Source: Serratia fonticola | GTDB lineage: Bacteria; Pseudomonadota; Gammaproteobacteria; Enterobacterales; Enterobacteriaceae | Direction of reading: 5' to 3' | DNA: 64,000 nt | NCBI RefSeq assembly: GCF_006715025.1 | Contig: NZ_VFMK01000001.1 | Span: 496,001-560,000, forward strand | Shown: positions 34,597-43,508 of the stretch, one piece after another | Numbering within the stretch: position 1 is the stretch's first letter | How the letters are laid out: every line of letters starts with the position of its first letter | Made by a program: the position numbers and the translations under genes | The notes under the pieces: model-generated | The model's database searches: none | What the model saw: the letters and a program-made list of their open reading frames with translations, nothing else | What the model was told of the DNA's origin: nothing

Positions 34597-35814
34597 ATGC
34601 AAAACCAAGGCATCAAGAAAATCGTTCTGGCGTACTCCGGTGGTCTGGATACTTCGGCCATCATTCCCTGGTTGAAAGAGAACTACGGTGGCTGTGAAGT
34701 AGTGGCCTTCGTGGCGGATATCGGCCAGGAGCGCAGCGATCTGGAAGGCGTTGAGCAGAAAGCTCTGCAATCCGGTGCCTCTGAGTGTCATGTTGTCGAT
34801 CTGCGTGAAGAGTTTATCCGTGATTATGTCTATCCGGTGCTGCAGACCGGCGCGTTGTATGAGGGCAGCTATTTGCTGGGCACTTCAATGGCGCGGCCAA
34901 TCATTGCCAAAGCTCAGGTGGAGTTGGCGCTGAAAGTGGGGGCAGATGCGTTGTGCCACGGAGCAACCGGTAAAGGCAACGACCAGGTGCGTTTTGAAAC
35001 CACCTATACGGCGTTGGCACCACATCTGAAAGTCGTAGCGCCGTGGCGTGAGTGGAACCTGCGTTCCCGTGAAGCCCTGCTGGATTATCTGAAAGAACGT
35101 AATATCCCAACCACCGCCTCGCTGGAGAAAATCTACAGCCGTGACGAAAATGCCTGGCACATCTCTACCGAAGGCGGCGTGCTGGAAAGCCCGTGGAATG
35201 CACCAAACAAAGATTGCTGGGTCTGGACTGTCGATCCGCAGGAGGCGCCAGACCAGCCAGAGCAAGTAACGGTTACCGTAGAAAAAGGCCGAGTGGTTGC
35301 GGTAAACGGCGAGGCGATGAGCCCGTACAAATGTCTGGAAACCCTGAACGTGCTGGGTGCCAAACACGGGGTTGGCCGTATTGATATCGTGGAAAACCGT
35401 CTGGTAGGGATCAAATCCCGTGGTTGCTATGAAACTCCAGGGGGCACCATTATGGTTGCTGCGCTGCGCGGCATTGAGCAGTTGGTTCTGGACCGCGACA
35501 GTTTTAAATGGCGTGAGCAGTTGGGCCTGGAAATGTCCTACGTGGTGTACGATGGCCGCTGGTTTGCGCCGCTGCGTCGTTCCATTCAGGCTTCTGCGCA
35601 AGCGCTGGCGGAAGAAGTTAACGGCGAAGTGGTGTTGCAATTGTATAAAGGTCAGGTCACGGCAATCCAGAAAAAGTCTGCCAACAGCCTGTACTCAGAA
35701 GAGTTTGCGACCTTCGGCGAAGACGAAGTTTACGATCACAGCCATGCGGGCGGCTTTATTCGTCTGTTCTCGCTCTCTTCCCGTATCCGTGCGTTGAACG
35801 AGAAGAAAAAGTAA
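34597..35814 (+). CDS. argG: Argininosuccinate synthase (short type, in-operon)
   Basis: The 405-residue enzyme condenses citrulline and aspartate with ATP. The ATP pyrophosphatase motif is VLAYSGGLDTSAIIPWL at residues 11-27; ATGKGNDQVRFE near 115 and DGRWFAPLRRS near 320 are conserved. E. coli K-12 ArgG is a longer (447-residue) variant encoded far from argCBH, so this gene belongs to the other ArgG branch. ATG at 34597 has AAGGA 8 nt upstream; TTG 18 bp earlier is disfavoured. It starts 26 nt after argB. Confidence 0.96.
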   Translation: MQNQGIKKIVLAYSGGLDTSAIIPWLKENYGGCEVVAFVADIGQERSDLEGVEQKALQSGASECHVVDLREEFIRDYVYPVLQTGALYEGSYLLGTSMARPIIAKAQVELALKVGADALCHGATGKGNDQVRFETTYTALAPHLKVVAPWREWNLRSREALLDYLKERNIPTTASLEKIYSRDENAWHISTEGGVLESPWNAPNKDCWVWTVDPQEAPDQPEQVTVTVEKGRVVAVNGEAMSPYKCLETLNVLGAKHGVGRIDIVENRLVGIKSRGCYETPGGTIMVAALRGIEQLVLDRDSFKWREQLGLEMSYVVYDGRWFAPLRRSIQASAQALAEEVNGEVVLQLYKGQVTAIQKKSANSLYSEEFATFGEDEVYDHSHAGGFIRLFSLSSRIRALNEKKK

Positions 35815-35837
35815 CGTCGTTGGTTTAGCGTCAATTT

Positions 35838-35863
35838 AAGGGGCGCAGCATGCTGCGCCCTTT
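35838..35863 (+). terminator. Palindromic terminator-like hairpin between argG and argH
   Basis: A perfect 20-bp palindrome (35841-35860, half-site GGGCGCAGCA) is flanked by AAG and TTT. The downstream T tract is only three residues, so termination may be partial. It lies 25 bp upstream of the argH start, inside the operon. Confidence 0.6.
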
Positions 35864-35888
35864 CGCATACTTATTCAGGAGCAAGATT

Positions 35889-37262
35889 ATGGCACTTTGG
35901 GGCGGACGGTTCAGTCAGGCAGCAGACCAGCGGTTCAAACAGTTAAATGATTCCCTGCGCTTCGACTATCGCCTGGCGGAACAGGATATTGTGGGCTCCG
36001 TCGCCTGGTCAAAAGCGTTGGTGACCGTCAACGTATTGACGTCAGCAGAGCAACAGCAGCTTGAACAGGCACTGAACGTGCTGTTGGAAGAAGTGCAGGC
36101 CGATCCTCTGGCGATTGTCAAAAGTGATGCAGAAGATATTCACAGCTGGGTTGAGCAGAAACTGATCGATAAAGTCGGCGATCTGGGTAAAAAGCTGCAT
36201 ACCGGTCGTAGTCGTAACGATCAGGTGGCCACCGATCTGAAACTGTGGTGCAAACATCAGGTGAGTGAACTGCATCAGGCAATCGTACAACTGCAACAGG
36301 CGCTGGTGGAAACCGCCGAAGCCAATCAGGATGCGGTGATGCCGGGTTACACCCACTTGCAACGCGCACAACCGGTGACGTTTGCCCACTGGTGCATGGC
36401 GTATGTGGAAATGCTGGCGCGTGATGAAAGCCGCCTGCAGGATACCCTGAAACGCCTTGATGTCAGCCCGCTGGGTAGCGGTGCCTTAGCCGGTACGGCT
36501 TATCCGATCGATCGTGAACAGCTTGCCGGATGGTTGGGATTTGCCTCCGCGACCCGTAACAGTCTGGATAGCGTCTCTGACCGTGACCACGTGCTGGAAC
36601 TGCTGTCTAATGCTGCCATCAGCATGGTACATCTGTCGCGCTTTGCCGAAGACCTCATCTTTTTCAACAGCGGAGAAGCGGCGTTTGTCGAACTCTCCGA
36701 TCGCGTCACTTCCGGTTCATCTCTGATGCCGCAAAAGAAAAATCCGGATGCGTTGGAGCTGATCCGTGGCAAGTCTGGCCGTGTGCAAGGGGCTTTGACC
36801 GGTATGATGATGACGTTGAAAGGCTTGCCATTGGCCTACAACAAAGACATGCAAGAAGACAAAGAGGGGTTGTTCGACGCGCTCGAGACCTGGATGGACT
36901 GTTTGCAAATGGCGGCACTGGTGCTGGACGGCATTCAGGTAAAACGCCCGCGTTGTCAGGAGGCGGCGCAGCAAGGTTATGCTAACGCCACCGAACTGGC
37001 CGATTACCTGGTGGCAAAAGGTGTGCCGTTCCGTGAAGCTCACCATATTGTGGGTGAAGCGGTCGTGGAGGCCATTCGTCAGGGCAAACCGCTGGAAGAT
37101 CTGCCGCTGACCGACCTACAGAAATTCAGCAGCGTGATTGGCGACGACGTTTATCCGATCCTGTCTCTGCAATCTTGCCTGGATAAGCGGGCGGCCAAAG
37201 GTGGCGTTTCTCCTCAGCAGGTGGCAAGCGCGATAGCCGAGGCGAAAAAACGCCTGTTCTAA
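35889..37262 (+). CDS. argH: Argininosuccinate lyase
   Basis: The 457-residue fumarase/aspartase-superfamily enzyme splits argininosuccinate to arginine and fumarate. Signature motifs are TGRSRNDQVATDLKLW near residue 107, GYTHLQRAQPVTFAHW near 155 and the catalytic loop GSSLMPQKKNPDALEL near 277. ATG at 35889 (MALWGGRF) matches E. coli; the upstream extension is discarded. A GGAG site precedes it. It is the last gene of argCBGH. Confidence 0.98.
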   Translation: MALWGGRFSQAADQRFKQLNDSLRFDYRLAEQDIVGSVAWSKALVTVNVLTSAEQQQLEQALNVLLEEVQADPLAIVKSDAEDIHSWVEQKLIDKVGDLGKKLHTGRSRNDQVATDLKLWCKHQVSELHQAIVQLQQALVETAEANQDAVMPGYTHLQRAQPVTFAHWCMAYVEMLARDESRLQDTLKRLDVSPLGSGALAGTAYPIDREQLAGWLGFASATRNSLDSVSDRDHVLELLSNAAISMVHLSRFAEDLIFFNSGEAAFVELSDRVTSGSSLMPQKKNPDALELIRGKSGRVQGALTGMMMTLKGLPLAYNKDMQEDKEGLFDALETWMDCLQMAALVLDGIQVKRPRCQEAAQQGYANATELADYLVAKGVPFREAHHIVGEAVVEAIRQGKPLEDLPLTDLQKFSSVIGDDVYPILSLQSCLDKRAAKGGVSPQQVASAIAEAKKRLF

Positions 37263-37271
37263 GCTACGATT

Positions 37272-37295
37272 GAGGGCAGCGCAATGCTGCCCTTC
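37272..37295 (+). terminator. argH terminator-like hairpin
   Basis: GGGCAGC / GCTGCCC forms a 7-bp stem just after the argH stop, without a strong T run. Confidence 0.5.
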
Positions 37296-37400
37296 ACCCT
37301 AGCCCTCCCCAAAGAAAGGGGGATAAAACGTGCCACAAAGTGACTTCCGTGCCTGAATTCGGCGCTATACAGCTCCCTCTCCTTTTTGGGGTGAGGGAAG
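37290..37400. repeat. Inverted C-rich/G-rich repeat between argH and the Lpd-like gene
   Basis: The segment starts CCCTTCACCCTAGCCCTCCCC and ends GGGGTGAGGGAAG, nearly inverted ends. Each side can also fold alone (CCCTCCCC..GGGGGA and CCCTCTCC..GGGGTGAGGG). It resembles REP-type intergenic repeats; its copy number cannot be judged from this window. Confidence 0.5.
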
Positions 37401-37436
37401 ATTGATGGATTTAACGGTAACGCAATAGCGAAAGGC

Positions 37437-38885
37437 TTATTCGCCAGGGCATCGTTGGCAGCGCTCTACCTCAGATTTACCCAGTTTCAGTTTGGCTTGC
37501 AGATCGCGTAGCGCGGTACGCAACCCTTCTTCGATCACCGGATGGTAGAACGGCATATCCAGCATTTGGTCGATGGTCATCTGCTGCTGATGTGCCCAGG
37601 CCAGCAGGTGAGCAATGTGCTCAACATCGGGCCCCATCATTTCAGCACCCAGGAAGCGGCCAGTCCCTTGCTCACCATAGACGTGCAAGATGCCTTTATT
37701 GCGTAGCATTACGCGGGAACGGCCCTGGTTTTCGAACGACACCTCGCCAACTTCAAAGCAGCCACAGGCACTAAATTTCTGGTTTAATTCACGGAAGGTC
37801 GAACCGACCATGGCGATCTGCGGGTCTGAAAACACCACGGAAATGGCACTGCGGCGCAGGCCTGGCGTCACTTCAGGGAAGCTTCCCGCATTGTGCCCGG
37901 CAATACGCGCCTGATCGCTGGCCTCATGCAGCAGTGGCAGTTGGTTACTGGCATCACCGGCGATGAAAATATGCGGCACGCTGGTTTGCATGGTCAGTCG
38001 ATCGGCCTGTGGAACACCTCTGGCGTCCAGCGTCAGAGTGGTGTTTTCCAGCCCCAGGTTGTCGACGTTCGGGCGGCGTCCGGTGGCAGCCAGCACGTAA
38101 TCCACCATCATTTCCTGCGTTTGGCCGTGCAGATCCTGATAACGGATAAACACTTTGTCGCCTTCGCGCTGCATGATGTCCACTTTGACATCTGGGTCGA
38201 GATAGAACTCTGCGCCCAGCGTTTTAGCCGCGTAATCCCGTACTACGCTGTCGGTCAGTGGGCCAACGGCACCACCGACACCGAACACCTTGGTGTTAAC
38301 GCCAAGGCGGTGCAGCGCCTGGCCCAGCTCTAAACCGATAACACCTGGGCCGAAGACCGCCACGGAGCCAGGCAAATCATCCCAGTTAAAAACATCGTCG
38401 TTAACGATCAAGCGATCGCCCAGTTCGTTCCAGGGAGCAGGCCAACTTGGGCGTGAACCGGTAGCGATCACGATACGTTGTGCCACGATGCGTGTATGGT
38501 CATCAATCTGCAAGGTGTTGTCGTCAATGAAACGGGCATAGCCTTGTATTTTGTCCGCTGCCGGAATGCTGTCGACCCCTTCCAGAACAAATCCGACAAA
38601 ACGATCGCGCTCGCGTTTGACGCGATCCATCACTTCACGGCCATTGATGGTGATTCTCCCCGCAGAGTGAACACCAAAGCCGGGAGCACGTTCTATCTGG
38701 TGGACGGCTTCTGCGGCGGCAATCAGTAATTTGGAGGGCATACAGCCCACGCGGGCACAGGTGGTGCCAAAAGGTCCGCCCTCAATCATCACCACGCTCG
38801 GGGTAGAAAGTTTTGCTGCGCGGTAAGCGCCTAATCCCGCCGTGCCACCGCCAATAACGGCGACATCCACATTCAACATTTTCAT
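37437..38885 (-). CDS. Dihydrolipoamide dehydrogenase-like flavoprotein
   Basis: The 482-residue protein is a class I pyridine nucleotide-disulfide oxidoreductase. FAD motif VAVIGGGTAGLGAYRAA is at 8-24, and the redox disulfide Cys43/Cys48 is in GTTCARVGCMPSKLL. A second dinucleotide motif is VFGPGVIGLELG near 175, then AATGRRPN and IFIAGDA. The catalytic His448/Glu453 pair is in FYHPVIEEGL. It has an unusual tail with Cys476 and Cys479. It is not the complex-bound Lpd (no ace/suc genes nearby). It lies downstream of the Prx-Grx gene in the same direction, so a thiol-redox role is plausible but unproven. Confidence 0.82.
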   Translation of the reverse strand: MKMLNVDVAVIGGGTAGLGAYRAAKLSTPSVVMIEGGPFGTTCARVGCMPSKLLIAAAEAVHQIERAPGFGVHSAGRITINGREVMDRVKRERDRFVGFVLEGVDSIPAADKIQGYARFIDDNTLQIDDHTRIVAQRIVIATGSRPSWPAPWNELGDRLIVNDDVFNWDDLPGSVAVFGPGVIGLELGQALHRLGVNTKVFGVGGAVGPLTDSVVRDYAAKTLGAEFYLDPDVKVDIMQREGDKVFIRYQDLHGQTQEMMVDYVLAATGRRPNVDNLGLENTTLTLDARGVPQADRLTMQTSVPHIFIAGDASNQLPLLHEASDQARIAGHNAGSFPEVTPGLRRSAISVVFSDPQIAMVGSTFRELNQKFSACGCFEVGEVSFENQGRSRVMLRNKGILHVYGEQGTGRFLGAEMMGPDVEHIAHLLAWAHQQQMTIDQMLDMPFYHPVIEEGLRTALRDLQAKLKLGKSEVERCQRCPGE

Positions 38886-38937
38886 ATCCGCTCCTGAATA
38901 CCTCTAAACAGCCGTGTTGACAGCAATCCATAAGAGT

Positions 38938-38966
38938 TAAAAAAAGGGCGGGCCAGTGCCCGCCAA
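38938..38966 (-). terminator. Terminator after the Prx-Grx gene
   Basis: On the minus strand GGCGGGC-ACTG-GCCCGCC is followed by seven T residues. It separates the Prx-Grx gene from the Lpd-like gene, so the two are at most partly co-transcribed. Confidence 0.85.
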
Positions 38967-39052
38967 AAGTTCACGTTGGTTTTATCCCCTCTGTTTTTCA
39001 TGCAGCAGATTGTTGAACTGCGCATAACATCCATCGGGTCTGTTTTTATTAT

Positions 39053-39784
39053 TCAAGCTGAAAGAAACGTTTCCAGATCATCACTACCACCGATATGGCG
39101 GCCACCGATAAACACTTGTGGAACGGTGGCACGGCCGGTGACAGCGCGCAGGCTTACCGTGGTTGCGTCCTGGCCAAGTACGATTTCTTCATACTGAATG
39201 CCGCGCTCTTGCAGCATCTGCTTGGCTTTGGCGCAGAATGGGCAGCCCGGCTTGGTGAACAGGGAAACGGATTCCTGAACTTTGAATTCCGGTGCCAGGT
39301 ATTTCAACATGGTGTCAGCGTCAGATACTTCAAACGGGTCGCCCGGTTTGTTTGGCTCAACGAACATTTTTTCTACTACACCGTTGCGTACCAACATGGA
39401 GTAGCGCCATGAGCGCGGGCCAAAGCCCAGATCGGCTTTCTCGACCAGCATGTTCATGCCTTTGGTGAATTCGCCGTTGCCATCCGGTACGAAGGTAATA
39501 TTTTCTGCGTGTTGGTCCGCTTTCCAGGCATTCATCACAAAGGTGTCGTTTACAGAGACACACAGGATGCTGTCTACGCCATGCTGCTTGAACACGTTGG
39601 ACAGTTCGTTATAGCGCGGCAGGTGGCTCGAAGAACAGGTTGGGGTGAACGCGCCTGGCAAGGAGAACACGATCACGGTCTTATCTTTAAACAGGTCATC
39701 AGTGGTCACATCAATCCATTGGTCGCCCTGGCGAGTGTGGAACGTAACCTGAGGGACTTTTTTGCCTTCTTGACTGGTAAACAT
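39053..39784 (-). CDS. Hybrid peroxiredoxin 5-glutaredoxin
   Basis: The 243-residue fusion has an N-terminal Prx5 domain (about 1-165) with peroxidatic Cys50 in PGAFTPTCSSSHLP. Its C-terminal glutaredoxin domain (about 172-243) has the CPFC active site at 181-184 and the TVPQVFIGG cis-proline motif. Such hybrids, known from Haemophilus and relatives, reduce peroxides with glutathione without a separate Grx. It is divergent from oxyR across 151 bp, where E. coli has oxyS, so OxyR control is likely. AAGGGG precedes the ATG. Confidence 0.95.
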   Translation of the reverse strand: MFTSQEGKKVPQVTFHTRQGDQWIDVTTDDLFKDKTVIVFSLPGAFTPTCSSSHLPRYNELSNVFKQHGVDSILCVSVNDTFVMNAWKADQHAENITFVPDGNGEFTKGMNMLVEKADLGFGPRSWRYSMLVRNGVVEKMFVEPNKPGDPFEVSDADTMLKYLAPEFKVQESVSLFTKPGCPFCAKAKQMLQERGIQYEEIVLGQDATTVSLRAVTGRATVPQVFIGGRHIGGSDDLETFLSA

Positions 39785-39935
39785 TGATTAACCCCTTAAT
39801 TAGAAAAATAAATTCTCTGGTGTTGGCGAAGTTCTGCTTTGTTGGGGGGCATTATTCACGCTGGGGCTTGATAGATCTAATCGCTCATTGCTATCTTATC
39901 TATCGCCATGAGCTATCATGGTCAGGAGGGAAACA

Positions 39936-40853
39936 ATGAATATTCGTGATTTAGAGTATCTGGTCGCCTTGGCTGAGCACCGTCACTTCCGACGCGCTGC
40001 GGATTCATGCCATGTCAGTCAACCCACGCTGAGTGGGCAGATCCGCAAGCTGGAAGACGAATTGGGCGTAATGTTGCTCGAGCGAACCAGCCGTAAAGTG
40101 TTATTCACTCAGGCGGGTTTACTGCTGGTTGAACAGGCACGTACCGTGCTGCGCGAAGTCAAAGTACTGAAGGAAATGGCGAGCCAGCAGGGTGAGGCGA
40201 TGTCGGGGCCACTGCATATCGGCCTGATCCCCACCGTGGGCCCTTATCTGTTACCACAGATTATCCCGACGCTTCATAAAACCTTCCCCAAGTTGGAAAT
40301 GTACCTGCATGAAGCGCAAACCCACCAACTGCTGGCACAGCTCGATAGTGGCAAGCTGGATTGTGCCATCCTGGCTCTGGTGAAAGAGACCGAGGCCTTT
40401 ATTGAAGTGCCTTTGTTTGATGAGCCAATGAAGTTGGCGGTCTATTCCGATCATCCATGGGCACATCGCGATCGCGTAGCGATGCCGGATCTGGCCGGGG
40501 AAAAACTGCTGATGTTGGAAGATGGGCACTGCTTACGCGATCAGGCGATGGGCTTTTGCTTCCAGGCCGGTGCAGATGAGGATACCCACTTCCGCGCGAC
40601 CAGTCTGGAAACGCTGCGTAACATGGTGGCAGCGGGCAGTGGGATTACACTGCTTCCTTCGCTTGCGGTACCCCGCGAACGTGAACGTGACGGCGTCTGT
40701 TACCTCGATTGCTACAAACCGGAACCGAAGCGCACCATTGCTCTGGTGTATCGCCCCGGCTCCCCACTGCGCAGCCGCTATGAGCAACTGGCCGAGGCAA
40801 TTCGCGAACACATGCAGAATTACCTGGGCACCGTCCTAGAACAGGCGGTTTAA
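39936..40853 (+). CDS. oxyR: OxyR, LysR-type peroxide sensor
   Basis: The 305-residue regulator has an N-terminal HTH (HFRRAADSCHVSQPTLSGQIRKLEDELG) and the redox-sensing Cys199 and Cys208 in DGHCLRDQAMGFCF, which form a disulfide on peroxide exposure and activate antioxidant genes. ATG at 39936 has a strong AGGAGGG site and gives the E. coli length; an upstream start would add six residues. Its end overlaps the convergent sthA end by 18 bp. Confidence 0.98.
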   Translation: MNIRDLEYLVALAEHRHFRRAADSCHVSQPTLSGQIRKLEDELGVMLLERTSRKVLFTQAGLLLVEQARTVLREVKVLKEMASQQGEAMSGPLHIGLIPTVGPYLLPQIIPTLHKTFPKLEMYLHEAQTHQLLAQLDSGKLDCAILALVKETEAFIEVPLFDEPMKLAVYSDHPWAHRDRVAMPDLAGEKLLMLEDGHCLRDQAMGFCFQAGADEDTHFRATSLETLRNMVAAGSGITLLPSLAVPRERERDGVCYLDCYKPEPKRTIALVYRPGSPLRSRYEQLAEAIREHMQNYLGTVLEQAV

Positions 40854-42233
40854 ACCGTTTAGTGCGGCAACACGATAGGCTTCGGCCATGGTCGGATAGT
40901 TGAAGGTCGTATTGACGAAATACTCGATCGTATTACCTTCACCTTTCTGTTCCATGATCGCCTGGCCGATGTGAATGATCTCTGCCGCACGCTCACCAAA
41001 GCAGTGGATCCCCAGGATCTGCAATGTTTCGCGGTGGAACAGGATTTTCAGGCTGCCAACATTCATCCCGGCGATTTGTGCACGAGCCAGATGTTTGAAC
41101 TGTGCTCGACCCACTTCGTATGGCACTTTCATCGCCGTCAGTTCCTGTTCGGTTTTACCGACAGAACTGATTTCGGGAATGGTGTAAATGCCGGTAGGAA
41201 TATCTTCGATCAGGTGCCCGCTACCTTCACCGGAGGAGATGGCCTGAGCGGCGATGCGGCCTTGGTCATAAGCGGCGGATGCCAGGCTTGGGTAGCCAAT
41301 CACATCACCGACGGCGTAAATGTGAGCCACTGCGGTCTGGTACATGCTATTGACCTTCAGCAGGCCACGGCTGTCTGATTCCAGACCGACGTTCTCCAAC
41401 CCCAGCGAATCGGTATTGCCAGTACGGCCGTTGGCGTACAGCAGGCAATCTGCTTTCACTTTTTTGCCAGACTTGAGGTGGACAATAACGCCATCATCGG
41501 TGCCTTGGATCTTCTCGAACTCTTCATTGTGGCGGATCACCACGCCGTTATTCCAGAAGTGATAAGACAGAGAATCTGACATCTCCTGATCAAGGAACGC
41601 CAGCAGACGATCGCGGGTGTTGATCAAATCGACTTTTACGTTTAATCCACGGAAGATCGAGGCATATTCGCAGCCAATCACCCCAGCACCATAAATAATC
41701 ACATGGCGTGGCTCGTGGTTCAACTCAAGGATGGAATCACTGTCATAAATGCGCGGATGTTTAAAGTCAACGCTACTTGGGTGGTAAGGACGCGAGCCGC
41801 AGGCGATCACAATATGATCGGCGCGGATGGTATCCTGGGTACCGTCCATATAGCTGACGCTGACGGTATTGGCATCAATAAAACGGGCATCGCCAGCAAA
41901 CAGTTTGCACTGGTTACGTTCATAAAATCCTTGGCGCATGCGAGTTTGTTGATTAATGACGTTGTCGGCGTGGCGTAGAATGTCAGGGAAGGTGGCACTG
42001 AGCGTGCGGGAGTTATTATAAAGCGGGTTCTGGTTGAATTCGATAATACGGCTGACGGCGTGGCGGAGGGCTTTTGAGGGGATGGTTCCCCAGTGAGTAC
42101 AGCCGCCGCCCACGTTGTTGTACCGTTCAATCACGGCCACGCGGGCACCTTGTTTCACCAGCCCCATGGCGGCGCCTTCACCACCAGGGCCCGAGCCAAT
42201 AACAATGGCGTCAAATTGATAGTGCTGTTGCAT
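40836..42233 (-). CDS. sthA: SthA, soluble pyridine nucleotide transhydrogenase
   Basis: The 465-residue flavoprotein moves hydride between NADPH and NAD. FAD motif IVIGSGPGGEGAAMGL is near residue 10. The usual redox pair is broken: GGGCTHWGTIPSKAL keeps the first Cys but has Thr at the second, typical of SthA and showing it is not a disulfide reductase. The NAD motif VIIYGAGVIGCEYAS is near 178. The length is close to E. coli SthA (466). It converges on oxyR and is divergent from fabR. Confidence 0.97.
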   Translation of the reverse strand: MQQHYQFDAIVIGSGPGGEGAAMGLVKQGARVAVIERYNNVGGGCTHWGTIPSKALRHAVSRIIEFNQNPLYNNSRTLSATFPDILRHADNVINQQTRMRQGFYERNQCKLFAGDARFIDANTVSVSYMDGTQDTIRADHIVIACGSRPYHPSSVDFKHPRIYDSDSILELNHEPRHVIIYGAGVIGCEYASIFRGLNVKVDLINTRDRLLAFLDQEMSDSLSYHFWNNGVVIRHNEEFEKIQGTDDGVIVHLKSGKKVKADCLLYANGRTGNTDSLGLENVGLESDSRGLLKVNSMYQTAVAHIYAVGDVIGYPSLASAAYDQGRIAAQAISSGEGSGHLIEDIPTGIYTIPEISSVGKTEQELTAMKVPYEVGRAQFKHLARAQIAGMNVGSLKILFHRETLQILGIHCFGERAAEIIHIGQAIMEQKGEGNTIEYFVNTTFNYPTMAEAYRVAALNGLNRLF

Positions 42234-42448
42234 GTAGGAGAGACCTGTTCTTATACAAAATTACAACGGTATCTTAACATCATAGCGCTGCGAGCCCAAT
42301 GACCATTAGGCTTTTTGAGGCAAAGTACAATAGGTGTGGTTCTGAACTGTGACAGAGCGCGTTTGTATAAATGCTGTTGCAATAAATTTGCTATATTGCC
42401 AGTTCTACGACGTTAGACTGAGAGAATGGAAGTTATCCGGATATGCAT

Positions 42449-43081
42449 ATGGGCGTCAGAGCACAACAAAAAGAACGGACGCGTCGTTCCCTCATCGAGG
42501 CGGCCTTTAGCCAACTCAGTGCCGAACGTAGTTTTGCCAGCCTGAGCCTGCGTGAAGTTTCGCGCGAGGCGGGTATTGCGCCCACTTCATTTTATCGCCA
42601 TTTCCGCGATGTGGATGAACTCGGCCTCACCATGGTGGACGAAAGCGGTCTGATGTTGCGTCAGTTGATGCGTCAGGCGCGCCAGCGTATTGCTAAAGGC
42701 GGCAGCGTGATCCGCACGTCGGTATCTACCTTTATGGAGTTTATCGGCAATAATCCTAACGCCTTCCGCCTACTGTTGCGTGAGCGTTCCGGAACATCGG
42801 CGGCGTTCCGTGCGGCGGTAGCACGCGAAATTCAACATTTTATTGCCGAGCTGGCAGATTACCTTGAGCTGGAAAACCATATGCCGCGCAGTTTTACCGA
42901 AGCGCAAGCGGAAGCCATGGTGACGATCGTCTTCAGTGCCGGTGCGGAAGCACTGGATATTGATATTGAACAACGGCGCCAGCTTGAAGAACGGTTAGTG
43001 TTGCAATTGCGGATGATTTCCAAAGGAGCCTATTACTGGTATCGCCGCGAGCAGGAAAAAGCCTCTGTATCTCACGTATAA
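42449..43081 (+). CDS. fabR: FabR, TetR-family repressor of unsaturated fatty acid synthesis
   Basis: The 210-residue regulator opens MGVRAQQKERTRRSLIEAA and has a TetR-type HTH (LSLREVSREAGIAPTSFYRHFRD). It matches E. coli FabR almost residue for residue. It represses fabA and fabB and senses the unsaturated to saturated acyl-CoA/ACP ratio. The second of two in-frame ATGs is chosen because GGA lies 7 nt upstream of it. yijD follows within 14 nt. Confidence 0.97.
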   Translation: MGVRAQQKERTRRSLIEAAFSQLSAERSFASLSLREVSREAGIAPTSFYRHFRDVDELGLTMVDESGLMLRQLMRQARQRIAKGGSVIRTSVSTFMEFIGNNPNAFRLLLRERSGTSAAFRAAVAREIQHFIAELADYLELENHMPRSFTEAQAEAMVTIVFSAGAEALDIDIEQRRQLEERLVLQLRMISKGAYYWYRREQEKASVSHV

Positions 43082-43094
43082 AAAGGTGAAAGTG

Positions 43095-43463
43095 ATGGAA
43101 AAACCAACCAGAGAAAATGGAACGTTATTGCTGGCGTTAATTGCTGGCCTGTCGATTAACGGCTCTTTTACCGCGCTGTTCAGCTCGGTAGTGCCGTTTT
43201 CACTCTTCCCGTTGATCGCGCTGGTGCTCGCGGTGTATTGCCTGCATCAACGTTACCTGCATCAGCCGATGCCGGAAGGCATGCCCAAGCTGGCCGCAGC
43301 CTGTTTTCTGCTGGGTATTATGGGATACAGCGCGATCGTACGCGCAGAGTACCCGCAGATGGGGTCTAACTTCCTGCCGGCGATTATCTGCGTGGCGCTG
43401 GTATTCTGGATTGGTTACAAATTGAAGGCACGCAAAGCGTTGCTGGAAAGTTCTCCGCAGTAA
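43095..43463 (+). CDS. yijD: YijD, small inner-membrane protein
   Basis: The 122-residue protein has four hydrophobic segments and conserved blocks LLLALIAGLSINGSFTALFSS and VYCLHQRYLHQPMPEG, matching E. coli YijD (DUF1422). The function is unknown. It is the second gene of a fabR-yijD operon, with AAAGG 8 nt before the ATG, and converges on trmA. An earlier GTG would add three residues. Confidence 0.92.
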   Translation: MEKPTRENGTLLLALIAGLSINGSFTALFSSVVPFSLFPLIALVLAVYCLHQRYLHQPMPEGMPKLAAACFLLGIMGYSAIVRAEYPQMGSNFLPAIICVALVFWIGYKLKARKALLESSPQ

Positions 43464-43508
43464 TCTCCCTCGGGTGGGCGCATTGCGCGCTCACCGGTAT
43501 CTTTAGGG

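Noticed and set aside
39785..39935. Possible OxyS sRNA gene next to oxyR
   Set aside because: Only 151 bp are available, the divergent reading frame of the Prx-Grx hybrid begins at once, and no OxyS-like sequence was recognised.
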